Shown here one piece after another: positions 25,577-33,104 of a DNA stretch of 40,913 bases. The first letter of the stretch is position 1. Each line of letters starts with the position of its first letter. This DNA comes from Bacillota bacterium. Lineage in GTDB: Bacteria; Bacillota; Sulfobacillia; Sulfobacillales; JAIMBI01. The stretch lies in NCBI GenBank assembly GCA_021820465.1, contig JAKADP010000015.1, positions 1 to 40,913 of the forward strand, given 5' to 3'. Under the pieces are notes generated by a model. It searched no databases and had not been told where the DNA came from. It saw nothing but the letters and a program-made list of their open reading frames with translations. Made by a program: the position numbers and the translations under genes.

Positions 25577-26521
25577 ATGGCTGTGATTGTCCGTGAGTAT
25601 TTTCAGCCGGGGGCTCCGGACCCGGTGTTGCCCAACGACCGCGTTTTGGGCATTGTCGAGCGCTTCGTGGCCGGAGCCGACCGCGTGGCGTCGATCGACG
25701 AGTCGGGCGGCGAGGCGCGCACGTACCTGGTGAATACCCCGCGGGGCGACGTGGTGCTGAAAGTCCAGCGGCCGCAGCAGCTGCGCACGTGGACGAGCCT
25801 TGAGCGGGAAGTGGTGTTTTTGGACCACCTCGCGCAGGTGGACCCCAGTCTGCCCGTTCCGCGCGTGCTGGGCCACGGCCACGATGGCGACGGGGTGGAA
25901 TATACGGTCATGACGCGCATCTTCGGCGACGCGGTGGTGCGGGCCGGCCTGCCCGCCGCCGCCCGCCCCAGCGCCCTGCGAGCACTGGGCTCCGTGATTC
26001 GCCGCGTGCACGCCGTGCCGCAGGCCCCGCTGGAGGCATCCGGCCTCTTTCCGGAAGAGTGGTCGGCGGCGGACCTGCGGGTCACCCTGCCCGAAGACGT
26101 CCGCGACTACGCGGACGCGCTGGCCCGGCGAGACATTCCGTGGCCCGCCCCGCTCAGCCCCGAGGCTTTGGGCCGGTGGGCGGCCGATCACGTCCCCGAT
26201 GACCCGCCGCGGGTGGCGCTCCACACCAACCCCGGGCCGACCCACACGTTTGTGGATCCCAGCGGCCGCTTGACGGGGCTCATTGACTTTGGCGACGCGT
26301 ACCTGGGGCCGCCGGTCATGGACCTGTCGCGCTGGACGCGCCCCAGCGACCGGCGGGCGCTGCTGGAGGGCTACGAGGCGGAGGGGCCCACGCTGCCGCC
26401 CACCTTTTGGGCGCTCATGCCGGTGGTGGAGGTGCTGGCTGACCTTCTGGGCGTGCTGCGGCGGGATGCCGAGGCGGCGGAGTCGGCGAGCCATCTGGCG
26501 CAGGTGCTGGGTCAAACATAA
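25577..26521 (+). CDS. APH-fold phosphotransferase-like protein with altered catalytic motif
   Basis: A 314-residue protein with the aminoglycoside-phosphotransferase / choline-kinase fold: a VVLKVQRP strand with the ATP lysine (Lys62), REVVFLDHLAQ, a PVPRVLGHGHDG hinge, and GRLTGLIDFGDAYLGPP with the metal-binding Asp237. The catalytic loop, normally HxDxxxxN, reads HTNPGPTH (216-223): the base Asp is Asn218 and the metal-binding Asn is His223. It may be an inactive or unusual member, or belong to a subfamily with a different loop. Its substrate is unknown. ATG 25577 lies only three bases from AGAGG, so GTG 25583 (nine bases away) may be the true start. It is 73 bases downstream of the thiolase. 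Confidence 0.75.
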   Translation: MAVIVREYFQPGAPDPVLPNDRVLGIVERFVAGADRVASIDESGGEARTYLVNTPRGDVVLKVQRPQQLRTWTSLEREVVFLDHLAQVDPSLPVPRVLGHGHDGDGVEYTVMTRIFGDAVVRAGLPAAARPSALRALGSVIRRVHAVPQAPLEASGLFPEEWSAADLRVTLPEDVRDYADALARRDIPWPAPLSPEALGRWAADHVPDDPPRVALHTNPGPTHTFVDPSGRLTGLIDFGDAYLGPPVMDLSRWTRPSDRRALLEGYEAEGPTLPPTFWALMPVVEVLADLLGVLRRDAEAAESASHLAQVLGQT

Positions 26522-26544
26522 GGGCCGGGGTCGGGCGCCTTCGA

Positions 26545-26782
26545 GTGGGATGCGACGCCGCGGTAGCCAGCCTAGGCGGAGCGCGATGACTCGTGGATTC
26601 CGCGATGCGCTTGCGGCACGGCAGTTGACCGCGGCCGTGAGTTCGGCCAAGACGGTGGCGAAAATCGTGGCCGAATGACGCCCGCCCTGCTCGTCACGTT
26701 GAGGTGATCGAGGCGGGAGAGGTATCGCGCCGGCGAGTGTGCGCAAGCGGCGGATGCTGACCGCGTTCTTACCCAGCGGCAG
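26545..26782 (-). pseudogene. Probable transposase remnant (IS4-type C-terminal end)
   Basis: A minus-strand stretch reads KNAVSIRRLRTLAG, then FATVLAELTAAVN and SASRNPRVIALRLG. This order and spacing recall the end of IS4-type transposases (VSF-RTLR...L-EI...R-NPRV-KRK). It has no start, no upstream catalytic domain and no in-frame continuation with family likeness. The match is short and from memory only. Confidence 0.4.
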
Positions 26783-27021
26783 CCATGGAGCAGGCGGTAC
26801 AGAGCCGCGCCGTGCCACAGACGGGGTGTGGGTCGACCCTTGCCCTGACCCACAAGCGGCCCACCGTCCCGAGGCGTACAATGGGGCCAGCAGGGGCGAG
26901 CGCGTGTGTTGGCCCGCCCCGGGCCATGGAGCTGGCCCCCGTCGCATCGGCGACTGATAGCTCCTGCCACAACGGTGCGAGCATGCGCCCAAGAGGGCGG
27001 CTTGCTCAGGAGGCAGGCAAG
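26783..27021. other. Gene-free stretch before the dynamin-like gene
   Basis: No gene is supported here. It contains a TACAAT (26877-26882) that could be a -10 box, without a convincing -35, and the perfect palindrome GGGTCGACCC (26830-26839). The dynamin-like frame is open through most of this stretch, but the upstream residues have no family likeness. Confidence 0.4.
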
Positions 27022-28806
27022 GTGGACTGGGCCGACGAGACCGATGTGACGGCCGCGATCGAGCGGCTTGGCCGGTTGGGGGAGGAGCAGGGGGTCGAGG
27101 GCGTCGCCGCTGCCCTGCACGCGCTCGCCCAACGCGTCCGCCGGCATGAATTTCGGCTCGCCGTGGCCGGCCAGTTCAAGCGAGGAAAATCCACGGTGAT
27201 CAATGCGCTGGTGGGACGTCGCCTCCTGCCTGCGGACGTCCTCCCGCTCACCTCCGTGCCGACCCTGGTGGGGCAGGGCCCCAGGGACCACGTGAGCGTG
27301 GCTCTGCAGACGGGTGCCACGCTGTCCATTCCGCTCGAGGAGCTGCCGGAGTTTGCGACCGAGACGCATAATCCCGGCAACGTGCGCGGCGTGCAGCACA
27401 TCGCCGTGGAGATTCCCGACCCGATGCCGGTCAACAACCTGTGGCTGGTAGACCTACCGGGCATTGGCTCCACCGTGGAAGCCAATTCGAGGATTGCGTA
27501 TGCCAGCTTGGATATGGCGGACGCGGCCGTGTTCGTGACGGGGGTCGATCCGCCGCTGACCGAGCAAGAGTCGCGCTTCCTGGATAACCTGTCCCACCGG
27601 GTGCCTCGCGTGTTTGTCGTGCAGAACAAGCGGGATCTGTTTGCCGAGGGCGACTGGCGCCGAGCCCTTGCGTTCAACGCGGACCAAGTCGCAGCAGTTT
27701 TGGGGCCCACGGCCATTTTCGGAGTCTCGGCCTGGGGGGCCTTGGAGGCGAAGCTGCACCACGACACCTCATACCTGCGGGCGTCCGGCTGGGCTGAGTT
27801 TGAGTCGGCGCTGGTGACGTTTTTCCGCCATGACCGCCAACGGGTTTGGCAAGCGTCGGTCGCGGCCAAGGTTGGGAGTGCCGTTCGTCCCGTGCTGGAG
27901 GCGCTGGCCGTGCGTGAAGCGGTCTTGGGAGCCCCGGTGGAACACCTGCGCGACCGCCTGCGGCATGTTGAACAGCGGGCAGCGGAAGTCCACCGCGCCC
28001 GCGACGACGCCGGGGTGCTGCTGCGCCGCGATCTGGCCCGAGAACTTCAGGCGCTGGACCGCCGACTGGCGGCGTGGGCGGCCGAGACGTGCTCGTCGCT
28101 GAGCGAGCGGCTGGCCGAGCTGGCGACCGCGGGCGCGCAGCACCGGCAGGCCGCCAGCGACCCTCTGTGGAAAGCCGCCGCAGACGCCGCGGCCCGGCAG
28201 CTCGCCGCGGAGGAGGTGGCGTGGCGCGCGTGGTGGCAGGCGCGCCTCGACCAGCTGACGCAAATGGGCGATCGGCTGGCGAAAGACATCCATCAAGCCT
28301 ACGAAGAGGAGTGGGGCGTCCAGTGGAGCGTCTCGTCGGCGTTGGTGCTGCCGCGCCCCGAGATCGCGCTCAGGCTGTCGGCCGTCGACCGCGCCAGCTT
28401 CTTTCCTGACGTGTCAGACAGCATCCTGGGCCTGATGCCGGCGCGAATCCGACGTCGCATGGTGATGACAAAAACCGCGAGGCGGGTTTGGGAAGTGGTG
28501 GACCAGCTTCACGGGCGCGTGCGGCAAGCCGTGGCGGGTGCGGCCGACGCCACGGCCAACGAACTGCTGACGCGCCTTGGCCACGAACTGGGCCACTTGG
28601 AGCAGCGGCTGGCCGCCGTCGTCGAAGCCACCGTGGCCGAGCGGGAAGCGGCCGAGGACGCTGGGCCGCGGATGGCTGCGGAGCTGACGACCCGTCGCGT
28701 CGAATGGCAGCGTGCGCTGGATGACGTCAACGCGGCGCTGCAGCAGGGGCTGACGCGCGAGGCGAGCGAGCCGATGGTGGAAGAGCCGTCACGACCTTTC
28801 GGCTGA
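27022..28806 (+). CDS. Dynamin-family GTPase
   Basis: About 594 residues. The N-terminal GTPase domain shows G1 at GQFKRGKST (residues 50-58), a G2 threonine in LPLTSVPTLV, G3 DLPGIGS (144-150) and G4 NKRD (202-205). The rest is long, helical, rich in Ala, Arg and Glu, and probably coiled coil (about 330-470 and 530-590), with a short hydrophobic ILGLMPARIRRRM segment near 470 that may be the membrane paddle. Bacterial dynamin-like proteins bind and reshape membranes or act in membrane stress and phage defence; the role here is unknown. Most such proteins come in pairs, but only one gene is here. GTG 27022 has AGGAGG eight bases upstream; earlier in-frame starts lack one. Confidence 0.85.
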   Translation: MDWADETDVTAAIERLGRLGEEQGVEGVAAALHALAQRVRRHEFRLAVAGQFKRGKSTVINALVGRRLLPADVLPLTSVPTLVGQGPRDHVSVALQTGATLSIPLEELPEFATETHNPGNVRGVQHIAVEIPDPMPVNNLWLVDLPGIGSTVEANSRIAYASLDMADAAVFVTGVDPPLTEQESRFLDNLSHRVPRVFVVQNKRDLFAEGDWRRALAFNADQVAAVLGPTAIFGVSAWGALEAKLHHDTSYLRASGWAEFESALVTFFRHDRQRVWQASVAAKVGSAVRPVLEALAVREAVLGAPVEHLRDRLRHVEQRAAEVHRARDDAGVLLRRDLARELQALDRRLAAWAAETCSSLSERLAELATAGAQHRQAASDPLWKAAADAAARQLAAEEVAWRAWWQARLDQLTQMGDRLAKDIHQAYEEEWGVQWSVSSALVLPRPEIALRLSAVDRASFFPDVSDSILGLMPARIRRRMVMTKTARRVWEVVDQLHGRVRQAVAGAADATANELLTRLGHELGHLEQRLAAVVEATVAEREAAEDAGPRMAAELTTRRVEWQRALDDVNAALQQGLTREASEPMVEEPSRPFG

Positions 28807-28928
28807 TGCGGACGCAGGCGGCCATGGACCGGGGACGCCCAGGATCCTGGTCCGCCGGGGGGGCGGGTCGCCAAGGAGCCGCCGCAGGTGGGTGGCGTGC
28901 CGGCACGTGATGCCCCCCCAGCGCGGAT

Positions 28929-30404
28929 CTAAGGATGGGCGCCCGGTTGGCTGGCCTGGGCGAAGACCGGTGCCGCGCGACCCGCCGTCAGATAGCGGAC
29001 CACGTCCCGGGCCGTATACGCGGGGCGGCCGCCACGCATGAGATTCCTCGTCTCGAGGATCGCATCCCCGCTGGTCAAGATGGGCGGCTCCGTGCCGCCG
29101 CTCGGCAAGCGCTGCGCAAATCCCGCGGTCGCCATGAGCCCGTTGCACAGGCACTGCCGCCGCACCGTGTCCTCGGCCCGCCCGCCCTTGGCCACATAGG
29201 CCCGGACCGGCTCGGCCGCACAGCGAAATCGCAGGCTGCCCGCCGAGTCCGTATACGCTTCGCGCAGGTATCCCAAGTCACACCGGCGCGGGCGCGCCGC
29301 ATAGGTCGCGGGCTCCGACAGCGTCCCCTCGAGGCGGACGACCTTAAACGGAAATCCAGTGGGGGAGGCATCGGGATCGGTGCGCACGGTCACGGGTCCA
29401 CGCCGCACCGCCGCCAGCACTTGCTCCCGCAGAGGCGAATCCATGCCGGATTCCTCACAGTAGGCAAACAGCGTACCCACCTGCACTCCTTGGGCTCCCC
29501 GAGCCACCGCCTCCGCCAGGCCATCTTGGGTTCCATATCCGCCGGCGATGTAGAACGGCTTGCCCAGGTCTCGCATCACCTGCCAATCCACTTCGTCGCG
29601 TGGCCCGTAAATCGGCTCGCCATCCCGATTGACGTGGCGGGCGCCGCGAGGCGGGGCGCTGTGGCCCCCCGATCGGGCCGTCTCGACGATGAAGCCCTCC
29701 ACGCCGCCTGGGGTCTTCCTTTCCATCAGCAGGGCCAGGCTGTGCGCCCCGATCACGGGGAAAAACGGCGGACGCCGCAGGGGAGCGGCTTGGGCCACTC
29801 CAGTCCATGCCGGGTCGAAGACGATGTCAAAGTGCCCCCCGCCCACGATGTCCCCGCGCAGCGACGCGGCATGGTGGCCTGCCATTCGGTCCAGGGCTTT
29901 GGGGATGTCCCGGGGAATGCCCGCTCCCATGAGGACCACGTCCACTCCGGCACTCATCGCCCCATACAGCACCGCCAAGTTGGGCAGCGGGGCCTTGGTC
30001 AGGAGATTGACGCCAATGGGGCGCGCATGCCCTCGCTTCGCGAGCCAGCACTCGACGAAGCCGCCCATCATCGCCAGCGCGGCACGCCGCGAGCGGGGGC
30101 CCGCGGTCCACGCGGGCAGGCGCACATAAGGCTCGCTCGGGCCTCGTCCGCCCTCGCGGAAGTAGCGCGCCGTGATGTCGTGCGCCAACTCGGGCCACGG
30201 ACTGGCTGCCAGTGCCTGACGGACGGGACCCCCGTCGTCGCCATCTTGGAGTCGCCGGATCAACACGGTATCGATCCCGGTGCCCGACACCACCCCGAGC
30301 CCACCGGCAGCGGCGACGGCGTGGGCCAGCCGCCAATTGGAAATGGCCACCCCCATGCCGCCTTGAATGATGCGCGGCCACGTTTTGTCCACCACGGGCT
30401 GCAC
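28929..30404 (-). CDS. Nitronate monooxygenase / 2-nitropropane dioxygenase-like flavoprotein
   Basis: A 491-residue TIM-barrel flavoprotein of the NMO/FabK/PfaD superfamily. It opens PRIIQGGMGVAISNWRLAHAVAAAGGLGVVSGTG, typical of the family's FMN-binding N terminus. AGGYGTQDGLAEAVARGAQGVQVGTLFAYCEESG is the C-terminal FMN phosphate-binding part. At 491 residues it is longer than common NMOs (about 320-360). The extra C-terminal region holds several cysteines (RRQCLCNGLM, FRCAAEP, RRCDLGYL) and resembles the longer, PfaD-like type. Substrate unknown. GTG 30404 or, better spaced from GAGAGGGG, GTG 30395 is the start. It is monocistronic, convergent with the dynamin-like gene. Confidence 0.82.
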   Translation of the reverse strand: MQPVVDKTWPRIIQGGMGVAISNWRLAHAVAAAGGLGVVSGTGIDTVLIRRLQDGDDGGPVRQALAASPWPELAHDITARYFREGGRGPSEPYVRLPAWTAGPRSRRAALAMMGGFVECWLAKRGHARPIGVNLLTKAPLPNLAVLYGAMSAGVDVVLMGAGIPRDIPKALDRMAGHHAASLRGDIVGGGHFDIVFDPAWTGVAQAAPLRRPPFFPVIGAHSLALLMERKTPGGVEGFIVETARSGGHSAPPRGARHVNRDGEPIYGPRDEVDWQVMRDLGKPFYIAGGYGTQDGLAEAVARGAQGVQVGTLFAYCEESGMDSPLREQVLAAVRRGPVTVRTDPDASPTGFPFKVVRLEGTLSEPATYAARPRRCDLGYLREAYTDSAGSLRFRCAAEPVRAYVAKGGRAEDTVRRQCLCNGLMATAGFAQRLPSGGTEPPILTSGDAILETRNLMRGGRPAYTARDVVRYLTAGRAAPVFAQASQPGAHP

Positions 30405-30429
30405 CCCCTCTCATCAGGTCGAAAAGCCA

Positions 30430-30461
30430 GGCGAAAGGAAAGGCGAAAGGAAAGGCGAAAG
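30430..30461 (+). repeat. Short tandem repeat, 2.7 copies of GGCGAAAGGAAA
   Basis: Two perfect 12-base units (30430-30441, 30442-30453) and a partial third. The tract is purine-rich and lies about 25 bases upstream of the start of the minus-strand flavoprotein gene, where it would be in the promoter or leader. Confidence 0.85.
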
Positions 30462-30507
30462 GGCGCAATGCGGCGGACGGCGCTTGCAACATCGACCGCT
30501 GGCCGCC

Positions 30508-30597
30508 GGGTCCAAAGAGCTATGCTGTCCACTATCGACCCTGGGCAAGGGTTGCGCCATGGGTCGAGCGGTCTCGCTTTTTAGCTCTAATGGACCC
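30508..30597 (+). repeat. 90-base element with terminal inverted repeats and nested hairpins (structured RNA or miniature element)
   Basis: GGGTCCA-A-AGAGCTA (30508-30522) faces TAGCTCT-AA-TGGACCC (30582-30597): two perfect 7-bp blocks separated by a small internal mismatch. Inside is a long hairpin (30535-30567) in which TCGACCC, TGG and GCAA pair with TTGC, CCA and GGGTCGA around a GGG loop, with two single-base bulges. Next comes AGCG-GTCT-CGCT followed by five T (30567-30582), like a small terminator on the plus strand. No protein frame fits. It could be a leader or small RNA, or a miniature inverted-repeat element. Confidence 0.5.
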
Positions 30598-30829
30598 TGG
30601 AGGCAGGGTGCCGCCGCCGCGCGTGGCGCAGCCGGCACCTGATTCGCGGACAGCAGGCGCCTCGCCCGGCCCTGCGGCGGTGCAGTGCCCCTGGGGCGGG
30701 AGAATGGCCGCGGCAGGGCCGCGCACGCCTGGACAGAGGCAACATCTTCTCCATGGCGCCCTTTACGCGAGCCGTCGGCCGTGATAGCCTGACCCTTCGT
30801 GCTAGAGACATGCCGGGGGGGCAGAGGAT
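30598..30829. other. Intergenic stretch with a further hairpin before the GrpB-kinase gene
   Basis: GGTGCCG (30607-30613) and CGGCACC (30630-30636) form another hairpin right after the 90-base element. No gene, tandem repeat or clear promoter was found in the remainder. Confidence 0.4.
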
Positions 30830-31900
30830 ATGGATCCAAAGGACGAGCGGCCGGTGGTGGTGGTGGACCATCAAGCCTCGTGGGCGGCGCAGTTTGAAGC
30901 CGAGGCCGTGGCCATTCACCGCGCCCTGGCGACCGAAGTGGTTTACATTCACCACATCGGGAGCACCGCCGTCTCGGGCCTCGCGGCCAAGCCCATCATC
31001 GATATTCTTCCGGTGGTGCGCGACGTGTCGGTGCTGGACGGCGCCGGGGCCGCCGCCCTGGCGCGCTTGGGCTATGAAGCCCGAGGAGAGTACGGGCTGG
31101 CGGGCCGCCGCTACTTTGTCAAAGTGGACGCCCGGCGCGGGGCGCACCAGGTGCATGTCCACGCTTATGCGGTGGGCCATCCGGACATTGCGCGGCACTT
31201 GGCCTTCCGCGATTATCTCCGCCACCAGTCCAGCGTGGCGGCGGCCTACGGTCGGCTGAAGGCAGCCCTGGCGGAGCAGCATCCGCGCGATATCGAAGCG
31301 TACATGGACGGCAAAGATGCCTTTGTGAAAGAGCAGGAAGAGCGGGCCCTCGCCTGGTGGGCCACGGTGCCGGTGGTGCTGGTGACGGGACCGGTGGGGG
31401 TGGGAAAAACCACCGTGGCGAGTGCGCTGGCCGACGCGCTGGTGGACGAGGGGGTGCCCACGGCCTTTGTCGACGGGGATGCGCTGACGGAGGTGCACCC
31501 CGCGTCCCCCGGGGACGCGTGGGGCGAGGGGGTGCTGGTGGCCAACCTCGAGGCCACCTGGGGCGTATACCGGGCGGCGGGCGCACGCTGCCTCGTGCTG
31601 GCCCAAGTCGTGGAGTCCGAGGACGGCATCCGGCAGTTTGCCGAGGCCATCCCCGGGGCCGACCTCACGGTGATTCGACTGGATGCGCCCTTGGATGTGA
31701 TCCACCGGCGGATTGCTCAGCGCGAGGCGGGCGAGGCCGAGGCCTGGCATCTGGAGCGCGCCCGGACTCTCCACACCCTGTACCGCCAGTCGCCGCTCGG
31801 CCACGTGACGCTGGACGCCGATCGGCCTGTGCCGGCGCTGGTGGACCAGGCGCTCGCCGCCACCCGCGTGATCGAGAGGCTGGTTACCCCGCCGGAGTAG
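30830..31900 (+). CDS. GrpB-family protein fused to a P-loop kinase
   Basis: A 356-residue two-domain protein. Residues 1-175 are a GrpB/UPF0157 domain of the nucleotidyltransferase superfamily, with HHIGSTAVSGLAAKP (Gly44-Ser45), IIDILPVV (Asp58), HQVHVHAY and HLAFRDYLRHQ. Residues about 180-350 are a P-loop kinase: VVLVTGPVGVGKTTVASAL (Walker A 187-195), VDGDAL in the place of the APS/shikimate-kinase-like acceptor site, and a C-terminal RLDAPLDVIHRRI with an arginine-rich lid. GrpB proteins usually stand alone at about 170-180 residues, and some are fused to CoaE. This kinase is not clearly CoaE. Substrates of both domains are unknown. The ATG is preceded by GCAGAGG. Confidence 0.8.
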   Translation: MDPKDERPVVVVDHQASWAAQFEAEAVAIHRALATEVVYIHHIGSTAVSGLAAKPIIDILPVVRDVSVLDGAGAAALARLGYEARGEYGLAGRRYFVKVDARRGAHQVHVHAYAVGHPDIARHLAFRDYLRHQSSVAAAYGRLKAALAEQHPRDIEAYMDGKDAFVKEQEERALAWWATVPVVLVTGPVGVGKTTVASALADALVDEGVPTAFVDGDALTEVHPASPGDAWGEGVLVANLEATWGVYRAAGARCLVLAQVVESEDGIRQFAEAIPGADLTVIRLDAPLDVIHRRIAQREAGEAEAWHLERARTLHTLYRQSPLGHVTLDADRPVPALVDQALAATRVIERLVTPPE

Positions 31901-31906
31901 GCACCC

Positions 31907-32224
31907 TCAGCGGGGCGCGCGGGTGTGGGAGCGGCGGCCCGCCAGCGCATCCCACAGAACAATCAGCAGCACCGCCGCCAGGACCCAAGGCCACAGGGCG
32001 AGCCACATGCCCAGCGCGACCCGCGCCACGGACAGCACCAACAGCGCGGCCAGGGCCCCCGCGAGCCACGGATGGCGCGGCCACAGCCGCCAGACGGCCC
32101 ACAGGACCAGCCCCAGCAGCACCAGCGAGCCCGCCCACAGCAGGAGATTGACGAGGACCCCCACCACAAACAGGGCGACGACCGCCGCCACCACGCAAAC
32201 AAGCCAGCGTCCTGCTCCGCCCAT
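31907..32224 (-). CDS. Small multi-pass membrane protein, unrecognised
   Basis: A 105-residue protein that is almost entirely hydrophobic: about four short helices (VCVVAAVVALFVVGVLVNLL, GSLVLLGLVLWAVWRL, WLAGALAALLVLSVARVAL, LWPWVLAAVLLIVLW) and a basic tail ending SHTRAPR. No family was recognised. The ATG has AGGAGG seven bases upstream, which is a strong argument that it is translated. It follows the polysaccharide deacetylase gene on the same strand after 81 bases and ends six bases from the opposing GrpB-kinase stop. Confidence 0.7.
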   Translation of the reverse strand: MGGAGRWLVCVVAAVVALFVVGVLVNLLLWAGSLVLLGLVLWAVWRLWPRHPWLAGALAALLVLSVARVALGMWLALWPWVLAAVLLIVLWDALAGRRSHTRAPR

Positions 32225-32305
32225 TCGTGCACCTCCTGCGTGCCCGCCCCGATGACATGCTTTGCCCCATGATACTCCACGGGGCTGGGCGCGGGGCGAG
32301 GCGCA

Positions 32306-33004
32306 TCAGCCGCTGGCGGACTGAATGAGGCCGGCCACCGTGACCGCCTGGTAGCCCTGGCGCTTCAGCCACGGCAGGAGGATGGCCAGGGCCGCCACCG
32401 TCTCGGACCGGTTGCCGCCGCCATCATGAAACAGCACGATGCTGCCGGGCTTCACCAGCCGCTCCACCTGCCGCACGATGGCCGACACCCCGGGGCGCGC
32501 CCAGTCCCGGGTGTCCACATCCCACAGCACCAGAGTCAAGTGGGCGGCTTGCAGCTCGCGGTCGAGGCGCGGCGTGCGCAGCCCGTACGGGGTGCGATAC
32601 AGCGTCGGCGGCCGCTGGAGCGCGGGGGCCACGGTGGCCAGGTACTTCTGCTCGGCGAGGGCGTCGCGCACGATGCGCCGAGCACCCACCGCCGACAGGT
32701 TCAGGTGCGTCATGCCATGCAGTCCAATTTCCATGCCGTCGCGCACCTCTTGGCGCAGCAGCGTGGGATATTTGGCGACCTCCCGGCCCACGACAAAAAA
32801 CGTGGCTAAATCGTGGTAGCGCCGCAGGAGCCCCAAGATCTGGCCGGTGTAGGGCGCCTGGGGCCCGTCATCAAACGTGAGGGCGACCACGCGCGACCCG
32901 GTGGGCACTCGCGACAGCGCAGGCTGGCTGGACCGCCCCAGGACGGCCAGGCCGACAGCCAGGATTCCCGCAGCCGCGGCCGCGAGAAGAGTCCGGTGGC
33001 GCAT
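32306..33004 (-). CDS. Polysaccharide deacetylase (carbohydrate esterase family 4), secreted or membrane-anchored
   Basis: A 232-residue protein with an N-terminal signal or anchor helix (LLAAAAAGILAVGLAVLG), so it acts outside the membrane. The NodB domain is complete: motif 1 TFDDGP (43-48), motif 2 with His96 and His100 in GLHGMTHL, motif 3 RTPYG, motif 4 WDVDTRDW and motif 5 IVLFHDGGG. These give the metal-binding Asp-His-His triad and the catalytic base. Likely substrates are peptidoglycan or another N-acetylated glycan. Sporulation-linked PdaA/PdaB-type enzymes are possible relatives, but no specific subgroup is claimed. The ATG follows GAGGGGGAG. It is divergent from moaC by about 100 bases. 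Confidence 0.9.
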   Translation of the reverse strand: MRHRTLLAAAAAGILAVGLAVLGRSSQPALSRVPTGSRVVALTFDDGPQAPYTGQILGLLRRYHDLATFFVVGREVAKYPTLLRQEVRDGMEIGLHGMTHLNLSAVGARRIVRDALAEQKYLATVAPALQRPPTLYRTPYGLRTPRLDRELQAAHLTLVLWDVDTRDWARPGVSAIVRQVERLVKPGSIVLFHDGGGNRSETVAALAILLPWLKRQGYQAVTVAGLIQSASG

Positions 33005-33104
33005 CCGGCTCCCCCTCTCGCTGCGGATCCCGGGCCGTGAGAGGCTATGATAAGTCGCAGGCCGACAGAACGAGAGCGTGCGGCTCAGGGAAAGGAGACC
33101 GCCT

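Noticed and set aside
26785-27021. 79-residue N-terminal extension of the dynamin-like protein
   Set aside because: No ribosome binding site and no family likeness; the GTG at 27022 has AGGAGG at ideal spacing.
30600-30640. T-box-like sequence (AGGGTG...CCGCG) before the GrpB-kinase gene
   Set aside because: The TGGN bulge of the T-box is missing, no specifier stem was found, and the downstream gene is not an amino-acid gene.
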